Positions 5,922 to 12,878 of a stretch of 13,653 bases of DNA are shown one piece after another (position 1 is the stretch's first letter; each line of letters begins with the position of its first letter). The DNA lies in the NCBI GenBank assembly GCA_030587525.1, contig JAUQYW010000781.1, positions 1-13,653 on the forward strand. The letters run 5' to 3'. The translations under genes were made by a program, and so were the position numbers. Source of the stretch: Candidatus Sigynarchaeota archaeon. GTDB taxonomy: Archaea; Asgardarchaeota; Lokiarchaeia; Sigynarchaeales; Sigynarchaeaceae. The notes beneath the pieces were generated by a model that was given only the letters and a program-made list of their open reading frames with translations, did not search any database and was not told the origin of the DNA.

Positions 5922-8475
5922 ATGGCTAGATTACATAACACCGTGGGCAATCCATGGCGAGTATCGCCACCAGCGGGTCGTCGGGGTGCTACCATCGGAA
6001 CGGAACCGTTTTGGGTTGTTCCGCAAGACGTTCGAGCTCCCCGCGTCGCAAAAAAAATTCAAGGATGCAACCTTTCAAATTTCCGTGGATAGCCGTTACA
6101 TGCTCTACATCAACGAGCAGTACGTCGGCCGCGGCATCTACCGCTGCAACAAGCACAACTGGTACTACGATGAATACGACGTTGGCAAGTTTTTGCGGCC
6201 GGGAAAAAACGTTATTTGCATCATCGCACAATTTATAGGCGAAACGCTCTCATGGCTAGAACCGTTTCCTCATGGCGGAATTTCGGGTCGAACAACTGGC
6301 AAGGGCGGGCTCATCTTCCAGCTTGACATCCCTGGAAAAAGCCCCATAACCATCAGCAGCGACAAGACCACGCGTGCGTTTCCGTGCAGTGCCTGGCAGC
6401 AAGACGCACCGCTGGTCAACGTCGGGCTTGCTTTCGTCGAGATCTTCGACGCCGCAAAGATGCCTCCGGGTTGGATGGAGACCGGGTTTGATGATTCGGG
6501 CAACGCGTGGGGGCATAGCATGGAGATCGCCATCAACAACATCATGCCGAACATGGTCAAGTGCGACATCCCGCGCCTTGCCGAGAGCAAGATCCGGGCA
6601 GCGGCCATCACGAGCGCGGGCATCTTGCAGGAATATTTTACCAATGACGATATCAAGGAATCCTTCAATGATCCCGCGAGCGATCCGATCGATTTTCACG
6701 TGCAGCTCGCCATGTCCACGTACAAGGATGCCATTAAGGGTCTCGATGAAAACTGGCAGGCTGGAAAGCCGATCGAGATCGGGCTCGGGGCGGATCCCGT
6801 CGGCATCGTCTTCGACATGGGCCGAGATGTTTCTGGTCATGTCTTTTTTGAAATCATTTCCGAGAATGACGGCATCATCATCGACATAGCATGGTCGGAG
6901 AAGCTCGATATCGCCAAGGGCATGAAAATGCCCCGCGCGAGCGCGTTCCAAGAGAAACAAGGTAGCCGGTACATCTGCAAGGCGGGAGAAAACCAGCACG
7001 AGCTCTTTCACTGGTACGGATTCCGTTACGTGCAAGCCAACATAAAGGGCAAGGGCAAGGTAACGATTCGCAATTTCGGGGCGAACTTGTTCTTGTATCC
7101 GGTAAAGGAGGTGGGCTCGTTCTCTTGCAATGATGAAAAGCTGACCAAGTTGTACGAGGCTTGCGCGTGGACGCTCCGGAATTGCATGCACGACGGCTAC
7201 GAGGACTGCCCTAGCCGCGAGCAAAGGCAGTGGATTGGGGACGCGTACGTTGAGATTCTCACTAATTACGCAGTGTTCGGTGACACTGCTCTCGCCCGGA
7301 AGCTCATCGTCCAGTGTGCGCAGAGCCAGCGCGGCGATGGCTTGACCGACATGTGCACACCCGGTGACGCCGAGATCCATGGTCTCATCATTCCCGACTA
7401 TTGCTTATATTGGATCAGCGAAATTTACCAGTATTACTGGTACACGGGTGACACGAGCATCGTGGTCGAAATGCTCCCGTCGATGCTGCGTGCCATCAAG
7501 TGGTTCATCCAATATATCGATCCGGCCACGGGCTTGCTCACCGATATGCCGTACTGGACGTTCATCGACTGGTCCGCCAACGACAAGTGGGGCGCGTGCT
7601 GTCCCATCAACGCGCAGCTGTACAACGCCATGAAGCAACTCGCCGAGATGGGCAGGCTCGCGGGCTGGGACAAGGCAGTCGCGCACCTGGACGGGATTGC
7701 CAATAACATTGCCAAGGGCATCAACACGTACCTGTGGGATGAGAAACGTGGTGCTTACGCCGATGCAGTGGTCGTCTGCCAGGGCGGCAAGGTCGAAAAA
7801 CGCAGCCACAAGGTCACGTTCCATGCTAATGCCTTGGCTGTTCTCTATGACATCGCACCGCCCGACCGCGTGGCATCGATCGTGAAGAACGTGTTTGACA
7901 AGCCATACCCGGAGCTATATGTACAAAACCAGGTGCCCATATGGCAAGGGATCACCGCGCCCAAGCTCGACGAGGACAAGCACGTCGTCATGGCCGAGCC
8001 TTACTTTTTCCACCACGTGAACCAGGCGCTCGCCAAGCTGGGCCGGCATGACCTTATCGCGAGGTTCATGCACGATGGTTGGTGCAAGATGCTCGACCAC
8101 GGTGCCACGACGATCTGGGAAAGCTGGGGCGATTTTGGCTCGCTGTGCCACGCGTGGAGCGCGACGCCCGCGCACGACCTGGCCCGGCACTGCCTCGGAG
8201 TGCAGATCACCTCGCCAGGGGCAGAAAGGGTGAAAATAGCGCCGCATCCGATGGGACTGGCGCGGGCCAAGGGAACGGTACCGACCATCAAGGGTCAAAT
8301 CGAGGTGGAGTGGCAACACGATGCGAAACAGAGGTTATTCAAGGTTGACGTGAAAGCACCATCCGGCGTGAAAGTGACGGTCGAGAGCCCGACCATCGAT
8401 GGAGTAAACCCCTCGAAAGTGTCTGAAAATAAAGTAGATGCTAAAGGAACTTTGCACGTCGAAGCGTTCTATTAA
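5899..8475 (+). CDS. GH78-type alpha-L-rhamnosidase, cytoplasmic
   Basis: 858 aa from the ATG at 5899. A TTG at 5890 would add three residues, but the fold-starting FSSAKWIW and the predicted transcription start favour ATG. It hydrolyses terminal alpha-L-rhamnosides. The order is an N-terminal beta region (AKWIW..., FRKTFELP, DSRYMLYINEQYVGRGIYR), beta-sandwich domains up to about 400, then an (alpha/alpha)6 barrel. The catalytic motif DCPSREQRQWIGDA has D436, E441 and D448. This D-x4-E-x6-D spacing fits the acidic residues reported for characterised GH78 enzymes. The second glutamate is E741 in TTIWESWGD, followed by HAWSATPAHDLARHCLGV and a C-terminal beta domain. There is no signal peptide or membrane helix, so it probably acts on imported or recycled oligosaccharides. 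The length is typical of the family. True substrate specificity is not proved. Confidence 0.9.
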   Translation: MFSSAKWIWLDYITPWAIHGEYRHQRVVGVLPSERNRFGLFRKTFELPASQKKFKDATFQISVDSRYMLYINEQYVGRGIYRCNKHNWYYDEYDVGKFLRPGKNVICIIAQFIGETLSWLEPFPHGGISGRTTGKGGLIFQLDIPGKSPITISSDKTTRAFPCSAWQQDAPLVNVGLAFVEIFDAAKMPPGWMETGFDDSGNAWGHSMEIAINNIMPNMVKCDIPRLAESKIRAAAITSAGILQEYFTNDDIKESFNDPASDPIDFHVQLAMSTYKDAIKGLDENWQAGKPIEIGLGADPVGIVFDMGRDVSGHVFFEIISENDGIIIDIAWSEKLDIAKGMKMPRASAFQEKQGSRYICKAGENQHELFHWYGFRYVQANIKGKGKVTIRNFGANLFLYPVKEVGSFSCNDEKLTKLYEACAWTLRNCMHDGYEDCPSREQRQWIGDAYVEILTNYAVFGDTALARKLIVQCAQSQRGDGLTDMCTPGDAEIHGLIIPDYCLYWISEIYQYYWYTGDTSIVVEMLPSMLRAIKWFIQYIDPATGLLTDMPYWTFIDWSANDKWGACCPINAQLYNAMKQLAEMGRLAGWDKAVAHLDGIANNIAKGINTYLWDEKRGAYADAVVVCQGGKVEKRSHKVTFHANALAVLYDIAPPDRVASIVKNVFDKPYPELYVQNQVPIWQGITAPKLDEDKHVVMAEPYFFHHVNQALAKLGRHDLIARFMHDGWCKMLDHGATTIWESWGDFGSLCHAWSATPAHDLARHCLGVQITSPGAERVKIAPHPMGLARAKGTVPTIKGQIEVEWQHDAKQRLFKVDVKAPSGVKVTVESPTIDGVNPSKVSENKVDAKGTLHVEAFY

Positions 8476-8487
8476 TAATACCATATC

Positions 8488-8493
8488 TTTTTT
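8488..8493 (+). terminator. T-run after the rhamnosidase gene
   Basis: A T6 run begins 13 nt after the rhamnosidase stop codon and precedes the TATA-like element of the next gene. This suggests that the two genes are separate transcription units. Confidence 0.4.
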
Positions 8494-8510
8494 CAAAGAA
8501 AAAGGATTAA

Positions 8511-8518
8511 TTATATTT
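8511..8518 (+). promoter_or_regulatory. TATA-like element and weak RBS of the LRR gene
   Basis: TTATATTT, within an AT-rich run of 8507-8522, lies about 50-57 nt before the ATG at 8568, for a leader of about 25-30 nt. GGAAGG at 8555-8560, 7 nt before the ATG, is a possible weak Shine-Dalgarno sequence. Confidence 0.45.
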
Positions 8519-8567
8519 TTAACCGCGGATTATTACAATCATCACTTATTTACTGGAAGGAATCGAA

Positions 8568-9926
8568 ATGAGCCCAAAAAAGAACATGCCAAGTAAAAAA
8601 AGCAGCGAAGCGCCAGCAAAAGGATTAACCGCGGACAAGTATTTCGAAGTCTTCATGAAGACCGTGCCCAAGGTGTTCGACCTATTCGTTCCGAAGTGGC
8701 AAATAGTATCGAAAGCGTTCACGGATGAGCGCGAAAAAAAAAGGCAATCAGGCAAATTGCTCGAAGAAATAGCAAATGGCTTGATCGAAGGGGAGTTGCA
8801 TGCATTGGGTGCGTCCTTGCAAGAGTTTCAAGCATTTGATAAATCGCACGAAAAAGAAATAGATGGATTTTTCGACGCGAATCCCGATATCAAGAAAAAG
8901 TTCGACGACCTACAAAAAGAAATGAACATTAAACTCGAGCAATTCATGAATGAAGAAAAGAATCAAGAGATCAGCGAAGCCGAGAAGGCTACGTTGGCTC
9001 TTATCGAGTCGAAGATAAAGGCATCGCAGCAAGACCTGGAAGAATCCGAACGCACAGCAGACCCGTTAAAATTTGAGGTGAAGGATGGTCATGTGATAGC
9101 GTTGGATTTAAGTGAATTAAAATTGAAAGAAGCACCCGCTGAAATCGGATCCTTGATATATCTCCAGAATCTCAAGTTGTATACCAACAAATTAAGCTCG
9201 CTACCGGACAGTATGGCACATCTCACGAAGCTGAAAACACTCGCCCTAGGTAATAATGAATTGACCAATATGCTATTCGATTTTGGGAAACTCGTGTCCC
9301 TCGAGGAACTCCAGCTCGACATGAACCACCACCTGTCTTCGTTGCCAGCAGGGATAACGAGCTTGAAGTCCCTTCAAAGCTTGGACTTGAGTGGGGATTT
9401 TATCTTGCCAAAAACTATGTCAAAGTTGACATCCCTGAGACATTTGACCTTGGACGGGGAGCCTTCCTACGATCAACCCAGAAGCTACCAATCGAAGCTC
9501 ACGACTCTCGCCTCTCTTGCATCGATTGCATCTCTTACCGCTCTTGAAGAATTGAAGATAACATTTTGCGAGGCGGAATCAATTCCCCCCTACATAACGA
9601 GCATGACGCGGTTAAAGACCCTTGATCTCTGTTTTTCGCGGTTAACATCCATCCCCGATGCTATCGGGGGGTTGAAATCGCTTGATACCCTCAACCTCGC
9701 CAACAACAAGCTGGTGTCCGTCGATCCGATAGGAAAGCTACCATCGCTTTTCTCTCTCTTCGTGAATGGCAATCAATTAACCACGCTTCCAGAATCGTTC
9801 ACGAAACTAAATGGACTCGACTATATCGATTTCAATAACAACCCGATCAAATCCCTACCAGATTCCATCATGAAGTGGCTCGAAGGTATCAAGGAACGAG
9901 GTGGCATGGTCTCTGGATCCATATGA
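8568..9926 (+). CDS. Leucine-rich-repeat protein with N-terminal helical/coiled-coil region
   Basis: 452 aa, no signal peptide or membrane helix, so cytoplasmic. Residues 1-20 are lysine-rich and disordered. About 20-165 are charged and helical (KYFEVFMKTVPKVFDLF..., then EKEIDGFFDANPDIKKKFDDLQKEMNIKLEQFMNEEK), with coiled-coil character. From about 175 to 440 there are about 11 repeats of the 23-residue LxxLxLxxNxLxxLPxxIxxL type, for example LKTLALGNNELTNM and LDTLNLANNKLVSV. The sixth is irregular and longer (EPSYDQPRSYQSKLTTLASLASIASL). The SxLPxxI pattern is that of short cytosolic LRR proteins and of Roco-type LRRs. No GTPase or other effector domain is attached. The expected role is protein-protein binding; the partner is unknown. 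It is convergent with the receiver protein, 38 bp apart. Confidence 0.88.
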   Translation: MSPKKNMPSKKSSEAPAKGLTADKYFEVFMKTVPKVFDLFVPKWQIVSKAFTDEREKKRQSGKLLEEIANGLIEGELHALGASLQEFQAFDKSHEKEIDGFFDANPDIKKKFDDLQKEMNIKLEQFMNEEKNQEISEAEKATLALIESKIKASQQDLEESERTADPLKFEVKDGHVIALDLSELKLKEAPAEIGSLIYLQNLKLYTNKLSSLPDSMAHLTKLKTLALGNNELTNMLFDFGKLVSLEELQLDMNHHLSSLPAGITSLKSLQSLDLSGDFILPKTMSKLTSLRHLTLDGEPSYDQPRSYQSKLTTLASLASIASLTALEELKITFCEAESIPPYITSMTRLKTLDLCFSRLTSIPDAIGGLKSLDTLNLANNKLVSVDPIGKLPSLFSLFVNGNQLTTLPESFTKLNGLDYIDFNNNPIKSLPDSIMKWLEGIKERGGMVSGSI

Positions 9927-9953
9927 AGAAAAGGAAAAATTAAAAATCTTCTA

Positions 9954-9960
9954 TTTTTTT
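9954..9960 (+). terminator. T7 terminator of the LRR gene
   Basis: Seven T's lie 28 nt after the stop codon, in the short convergent gap. On the minus strand, the T-rich stretch 9948-9930 would end the transcript of the neighbouring gene. The gap therefore works as a bidirectional T-tract terminator. Confidence 0.5.
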
Positions 9961-9964
9961 GCCT

Positions 9965-10786
9965 CTACAAGTACTTTTTCAGGGTATCTAGCTGCTGAAA
10001 ATCAAAAGGCTTCAAGAAATACCCGTCAGCCATGGTTTCTTCCATCTTCTTATCGACCTCGTAACCCGGAACAGCGGTGACGAAGAAGACCTTGATCTTG
10101 TTGAGGTCCTTGTTAGCCTTGATGGACTTGCACAGCTTGAAGCCGTCGATTTCCGGCAGGATCACATCGAGGAGCACGACTTTCGGATTTGCTTCCTTGA
10201 TCTCCTTCAAGACATCGGTACTCCCGGACAAGCCCTTGGCCTTGATGCCCTTGAACTGGAAGTAGCTAGTCAGCAATTCGACCGTCGCGCTATCATCATC
10301 GACGACGATGACATCGAACAAACTGGGAGTTTCGTTTGTCTCCTCGAGGATTTTCCGTATCTGGTTTTCAAGGAATATACTCTTGTCGAAGATTTCCTTT
10401 ATCTTGTTCGTGATTTCCGGGTCCAGCCGGTTCTTGTAATTATCGAGCAATAACTGGGCAAAGCCTTTGATGATCGTGAGGGGTTCCTTAAGATCGTGGG
10501 AAACCTTGCTCAATTTTTCGAGGGCTGGGATTCTGGGCTGATAGGAAATATAGAAATTAACTGCGTTGCGGATCAACCTCGATAGCGTAAGCGATTCTTG
10601 CTTGTCGATGAATTCTTGCCATTTTTGCTTGTCTTCCTCCGACACGTAGAGCGCTATTCGTTCCTTGTCCCGCGTGTATACTTTTTCCCCCTTGTCCCAC
10701 TTCTTGAATGTCTCGGTGATGACGCCGCGCCAGACGGAACGGAGCCCTGTCGCTTCCTCGAACTCTCTCATCCGGGGGTTTTTCAT
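9965..10786 (-). CDS. RHH-like / HisKA (DHp) / receiver-domain regulator without kinase domain
   Basis: 273 aa, cytoplasmic. Residues 10-37 hold the motif TGLRSVWRGVITETFKKW. Residues 41-82 have a ribbon-helix-helix pattern: strand ERIALYVSE, helix EDKQKWQEFI, helix LSRLIRNAVNFYI. Residues 92-150 are a two-helix DHp hairpin with the H-box SHDLKEPLTIIKGFAQLL (His97); H+4 is Glu101 instead of the Thr or Asn of phosphatase-active kinases. Residues 158-273 are a full receiver: acidic D163-D165, phospho-acceptor D207 in LLDVILPE, T237, K259. No N, G1, F or G2 box exists, so it cannot autophosphorylate. The likely role is a DNA-binding response regulator with a phosphotransfer or dimerisation hairpin. 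It is paralogous to the gene at 11877-12701. No start codon lies between the ATG and the next in-frame stop upstream. Confidence 0.85.
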   Translation of the reverse strand: MKNPRMREFEEATGLRSVWRGVITETFKKWDKGEKVYTRDKERIALYVSEEDKQKWQEFIDKQESLTLSRLIRNAVNFYISYQPRIPALEKLSKVSHDLKEPLTIIKGFAQLLLDNYKNRLDPEITNKIKEIFDKSIFLENQIRKILEETNETPSLFDVIVVDDDSATVELLTSYFQFKGIKAKGLSGSTDVLKEIKEANPKVVLLDVILPEIDGFKLCKSIKANKDLNKIKVFFVTAVPGYEVDKKMEETMADGYFLKPFDFQQLDTLKKYL

Positions 10787-11268
10787 TGCCTCGTCCTTTT
10801 CGTCGAGTTCCTTATCCTCGTCAGAACCGTTTTTATGATTATTTGAAATTGATCACACCAGTCTTTTGCCCTTTCTGCCTTCGTGAATGATCTTACTATG
10901 GCTTTTGTTGGTAATAAAAATTGTGGTTGCTGACACAAATCTGTTAGTCAAGCCTTCTTGCGTATGATCGAAAAATGGAGATCGTTTAATCGTAATCGTG
11001 TGAAGACGACCAGTTTCCGCTCACTGTAAAATTATGTAATGACATCCGCGTATAAACACGATTGTCTGACTCGTTCTGCAAAAAATGCTCGACTTTTCAA
11101 CCAAAGAATGAATTATATGAATGCCAACCTTTATTAAGTCGTTTTTTCCATAATAAGCTCGGTTGTTGCGAGTAAATACGATGCGCGATTCGGCTGGATA
11201 GCAGGATTGAAATGTGCAATAGCGATCCGCTCGAACGTGCATTTGCCAAAAACAAGAGTTGATCCGTC
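10787..11268. other. 482-bp intergenic region with promoter-like elements, no gene seen
   Basis: This gap separates the leftward receiver gene from the rightward small helical protein. It holds only short open frames without coding character. AATTATATGA (11111-11120) is a TATA candidate for rightward transcription, about 150 nt before the small gene. TATAAAC (11051-11057) reads as TATA-like on the minus strand. AATCGT repeats tandemly at 10988-10999. CTCG/CGAG around 11158-11172 is a tiny hairpin. I found no tRNA T-loop motif or CRISPR-like repeat. Confidence 0.5.
10828..10846 (-). promoter_or_regulatory. Promoter-like AT-rich element upstream of the receiver gene
   Basis: On the minus strand this reads CAAATAATCATAAAAACGG, about 42-60 nt before the ATG at 10786. 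A TGATCA palindrome follows further upstream (10850-10855). A second candidate farther out is the minus-strand TTTATAC at 11050-11056. Which of the two is used cannot be decided from sequence. Confidence 0.3.
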
Positions 11269-11697
11269 ATGCTGATCGAGCCTACACCTGAAAAAAATCG
11301 CGCTGAACTCGTTCGTCTAAAGAACCTCAAACTAGCGGAAGCAAGAGCGGCATGGGATGCGTCTGATTTTGTAAACGCCTCCGCCATTTTCAAGGACCTT
11401 GCAGATATTTGCTTTAATCTCGACGAGTTCGAGCTTGCGATGCAATGTCTAGATAAGGAAGAACTAGCAAATAAATTAAAGAGCAATCCGGCAGCAATGG
11501 CAGGAAAATTTGGAAAATACCTCGTGCCGTTGCGTGAGAAGGTCATTCTCGCGCTGCATGATCGAAAATTCGATCAAGCAAGATGCCTTGTCAACCAGAT
11601 GCTTGCCATTGCCGAACAGGCTCATGATATCGTGCTTATCAAGAATTACAAGCAGCAACTGATGCAGATCGCTCGCCTCGCCTCGGGAAAGAAGTGA
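11269..11697 (+). CDS. Small all-helical, TPR-like protein
   Basis: 142 aa. An in-frame TGA at 11260 fixes the start at this ATG. The whole protein is predicted helical, with TPR-like paired helices: LAEARAAWDASDFVNASAIFKDLADICFNLDEFELAMQCLDKEE (about 22-65) and EKVILALHDRKFDQARCLVNQMLAIAEQAHDIVLIKNYKQQL (about 89-130). The 'A..A......F..A......LA' spacing is the TPR signature. There is no signal peptide or membrane segment. It probably acts as a protein-binding adaptor. It sits between the two divergent receiver paralogues, 482 bp from one and 179 bp from the other, so a shared function is possible but unproved. It could also be an unrelated small protein. Confidence 0.72.
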   Translation: MLIEPTPEKNRAELVRLKNLKLAEARAAWDASDFVNASAIFKDLADICFNLDEFELAMQCLDKEELANKLKSNPAAMAGKFGKYLVPLREKVILALHDRKFDQARCLVNQMLAIAEQAHDIVLIKNYKQQLMQIARLASGKK

Positions 11698-11725
11698 CTC
11701 TATTTTGTCGTAACGAAAAGGCGCC

Positions 11726-11789
11726 GATTATATATAGGTACGAGATTTGTTACAACCGTTTTTGCATAAGAACAACATTTTTATCACAT
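11726..11789 (+). promoter_or_regulatory. Two TATA-like elements upstream of the second receiver gene
   Basis: GATTATATATAGG (11726-11738) is a strong TATA match but lies about 140 nt before the ATG at 11877. TTTTTATCACAT (11778-11789) is identical to 12 nt of the degraded rhamnosidase promoter copy at 4675-4686 and would give a leader of about 65-70 nt. The sequence GAGATTTGT occurs after each (11742-11750 and 11808-11816). Confidence 0.4.
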
Positions 11790-11876
11790 TCCTTACTACA
11801 TAATCGTGAGATTTGTGAGTACTTATTATTTCTTGATCAAACAGATCGAGAGTGAACTCTGATTTCCGACGACAAA

Positions 11877-12701
11877 ATGACGCAAGATATAGTTCGTTAC
11901 GAGCAAGAGACGGGAAAAGTTGCGGTCTGGCGAGGCGTGATAACGGAAAGTTTCAAGAAATGGCAGCGTGGCGAGAGGATCTATAACAGGGATAAGGAAC
12001 GTATCGCATTATACGTCTCGGAAGACGATAAGCAGAAGTGGCAAGCATTCATCGATAGCGATTCTGGAAACAACCTCAACATTTCCAAGCTCATCCGGAA
12101 CGCCGTGACGTTTTACATCGAGAACATCAATAATGCCGGCACGTACGAAAAGGTTGCCCAGATTTCGCACGACTTGAAATCACCCCTCACGATCATCAAG
12201 GGCTTCGCGGAACTGCTGCTGAACACGTGCAAGGGCCGCGTGGACAAGGACGTGGAAGATAAAATCCGTGAGATTTTCGCCAACAGCGTGGTCATGGAAA
12301 AAATAATCAAGGCGACCATCGACAACATCGACACAAGCGAATCACGCTACGATGTCTTGATCGTCGACGACGACCCCCCGACGCTCGAGCTGCTCACTGG
12401 GTATTTTGAGTTCAAGAAAATTTCTTGCAAGGGGCTCCCCACGGGCATGGGCGTCGTCAAGGAACTCCTCGAATCGCGGCCAAAAGTGCTGCTCCTCGAT
12501 GTCATATTGCCTGAGGTCGATGGCTTCACCTTGTGCAAACAGATAAAGAATGATGCAGCATTGAGCAACACGAAAGTGATATTCCTGACGGCGGTGCCGG
12601 AAACACACGTTCGAAATAAGATGGACGAGTGCAAAGCGGATGGTTACATCCTCAAGCCGTTCAACCTGGTCACCCTTGATGTCGTGAAAAAATACATTTA
12701 A
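11877..12701 (+). CDS. RHH-like / HisKA (DHp) / receiver-domain regulator, paralogue of the gene at 9965-10786
   Basis: 274 aa with the same order of parts: motif VWRGVITESFKKW (18-30), RHH-like segment ERIALYVSEDDKQKWQAFI... ISKLIRNAVTFYI (41-81), DHp hairpin with ISHDLKSPLTIIKGFAELLL (His98; H+4 is Ser102), and receiver (158-274) with D164-D166, D208 in LLLDVILPEVDGF, T238 and K260. More than half the residues match the paralogue by eye, and the first 60 and the receiver active site match best. The loop after IDSDSG is two residues longer, and the DHp second helix and linker diverge. There is no HATPase domain. The two genes point away from each other around the small TPR-like gene. They probably arose by duplication and then took on different partners or targets. 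Phosphorylation would have to come from a separate histidine kinase. Confidence 0.85.
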   Translation: MTQDIVRYEQETGKVAVWRGVITESFKKWQRGERIYNRDKERIALYVSEDDKQKWQAFIDSDSGNNLNISKLIRNAVTFYIENINNAGTYEKVAQISHDLKSPLTIIKGFAELLLNTCKGRVDKDVEDKIREIFANSVVMEKIIKATIDNIDTSESRYDVLIVDDDPPTLELLTGYFEFKKISCKGLPTGMGVVKELLESRPKVLLLDVILPEVDGFTLCKQIKNDAALSNTKVIFLTAVPETHVRNKMDECKADGYILKPFNLVTLDVVKKYI

Positions 12702-12714
12702 CACGTGGCATCCT

Positions 12715-12735
12715 TCCTTTTTATTACTTCTTCTG
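12715..12735 (+). terminator. T-rich terminator after the second receiver gene
   Basis: The stretch CCTTTTTATTACTTCTTCT starts about 15 nt after the stop codon and fits a T-tract archaeal terminator. Confidence 0.4.
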
Positions 12736-12775
12736 AGCTCGACTCTTTCTTGAACCGTTTCTTCAAACCTAAAGA

Positions 12776-12811
12776 AACCTCTCTGAACGAACCTCTCTGA
12801 ACGAGAGGTTC
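12776..12811. repeat. 14-nt tandem repeat fused to a perfect 9-bp hairpin
   Basis: ACCTCTCTGAACGA occurs twice in tandem (12777-12790, 12791-12804). The second copy overlaps a perfect inverted repeat: GAACCTCTC (12789-12797), loop TGAAC, GAGAGGTTC (12803-12811). It lies in the 177-bp gap between convergent genes. It is flanked by no T-run, so a transcript-end structure or a protein site are both possible. Confidence 0.7.
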
Positions 12812-12878
12812 ATCCCCCAACACCAACGCCGGGAGCGATGATAAGGCTTGCGAATGATGTCCAAGATTGTCCAAATTT

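Noticed and set aside
6256..7380. 374-codon open frame on the minus strand
   Set aside because: It lies fully opposite the rhamnosidase, whose catalytic motifs and length are clear. The antisense translation is rich in charged and Arg/Leu residues without domain character, typical of a codon-bias shadow.
11021..11242. 73-codon minus-strand frame in the long gap
   Set aside because: It has no clear promoter or ribosome-binding signal and low-quality composition. It is too weak to call a gene.
10860..11268. Possible tRNA or box C/D RNA in the long gap
   Set aside because: I found no GGTTCRANNCC-type T-loop with matching arms and no properly spaced C and D boxes.
11097..11546. 149-codon minus-strand frame overlapping the TPR-like gene
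   Set aside because: Serine- and phenylalanine-rich translation without domains. The plus-strand helical protein has far better coding character.
9965..12701. Intact sensor histidine kinases
   Set aside because: Both proteins pass straight from the DHp hairpin to the receiver with no room for a HATPase domain, so 'hybrid histidine kinase' would be a misleading call.
8568..12701. LRR plus receiver genes as an antiviral defence island
   Set aside because: No nuclease, NTPase, TIR, protease or other effector domain is seen. The LRR gene is convergent to its neighbour, with its own terminator.
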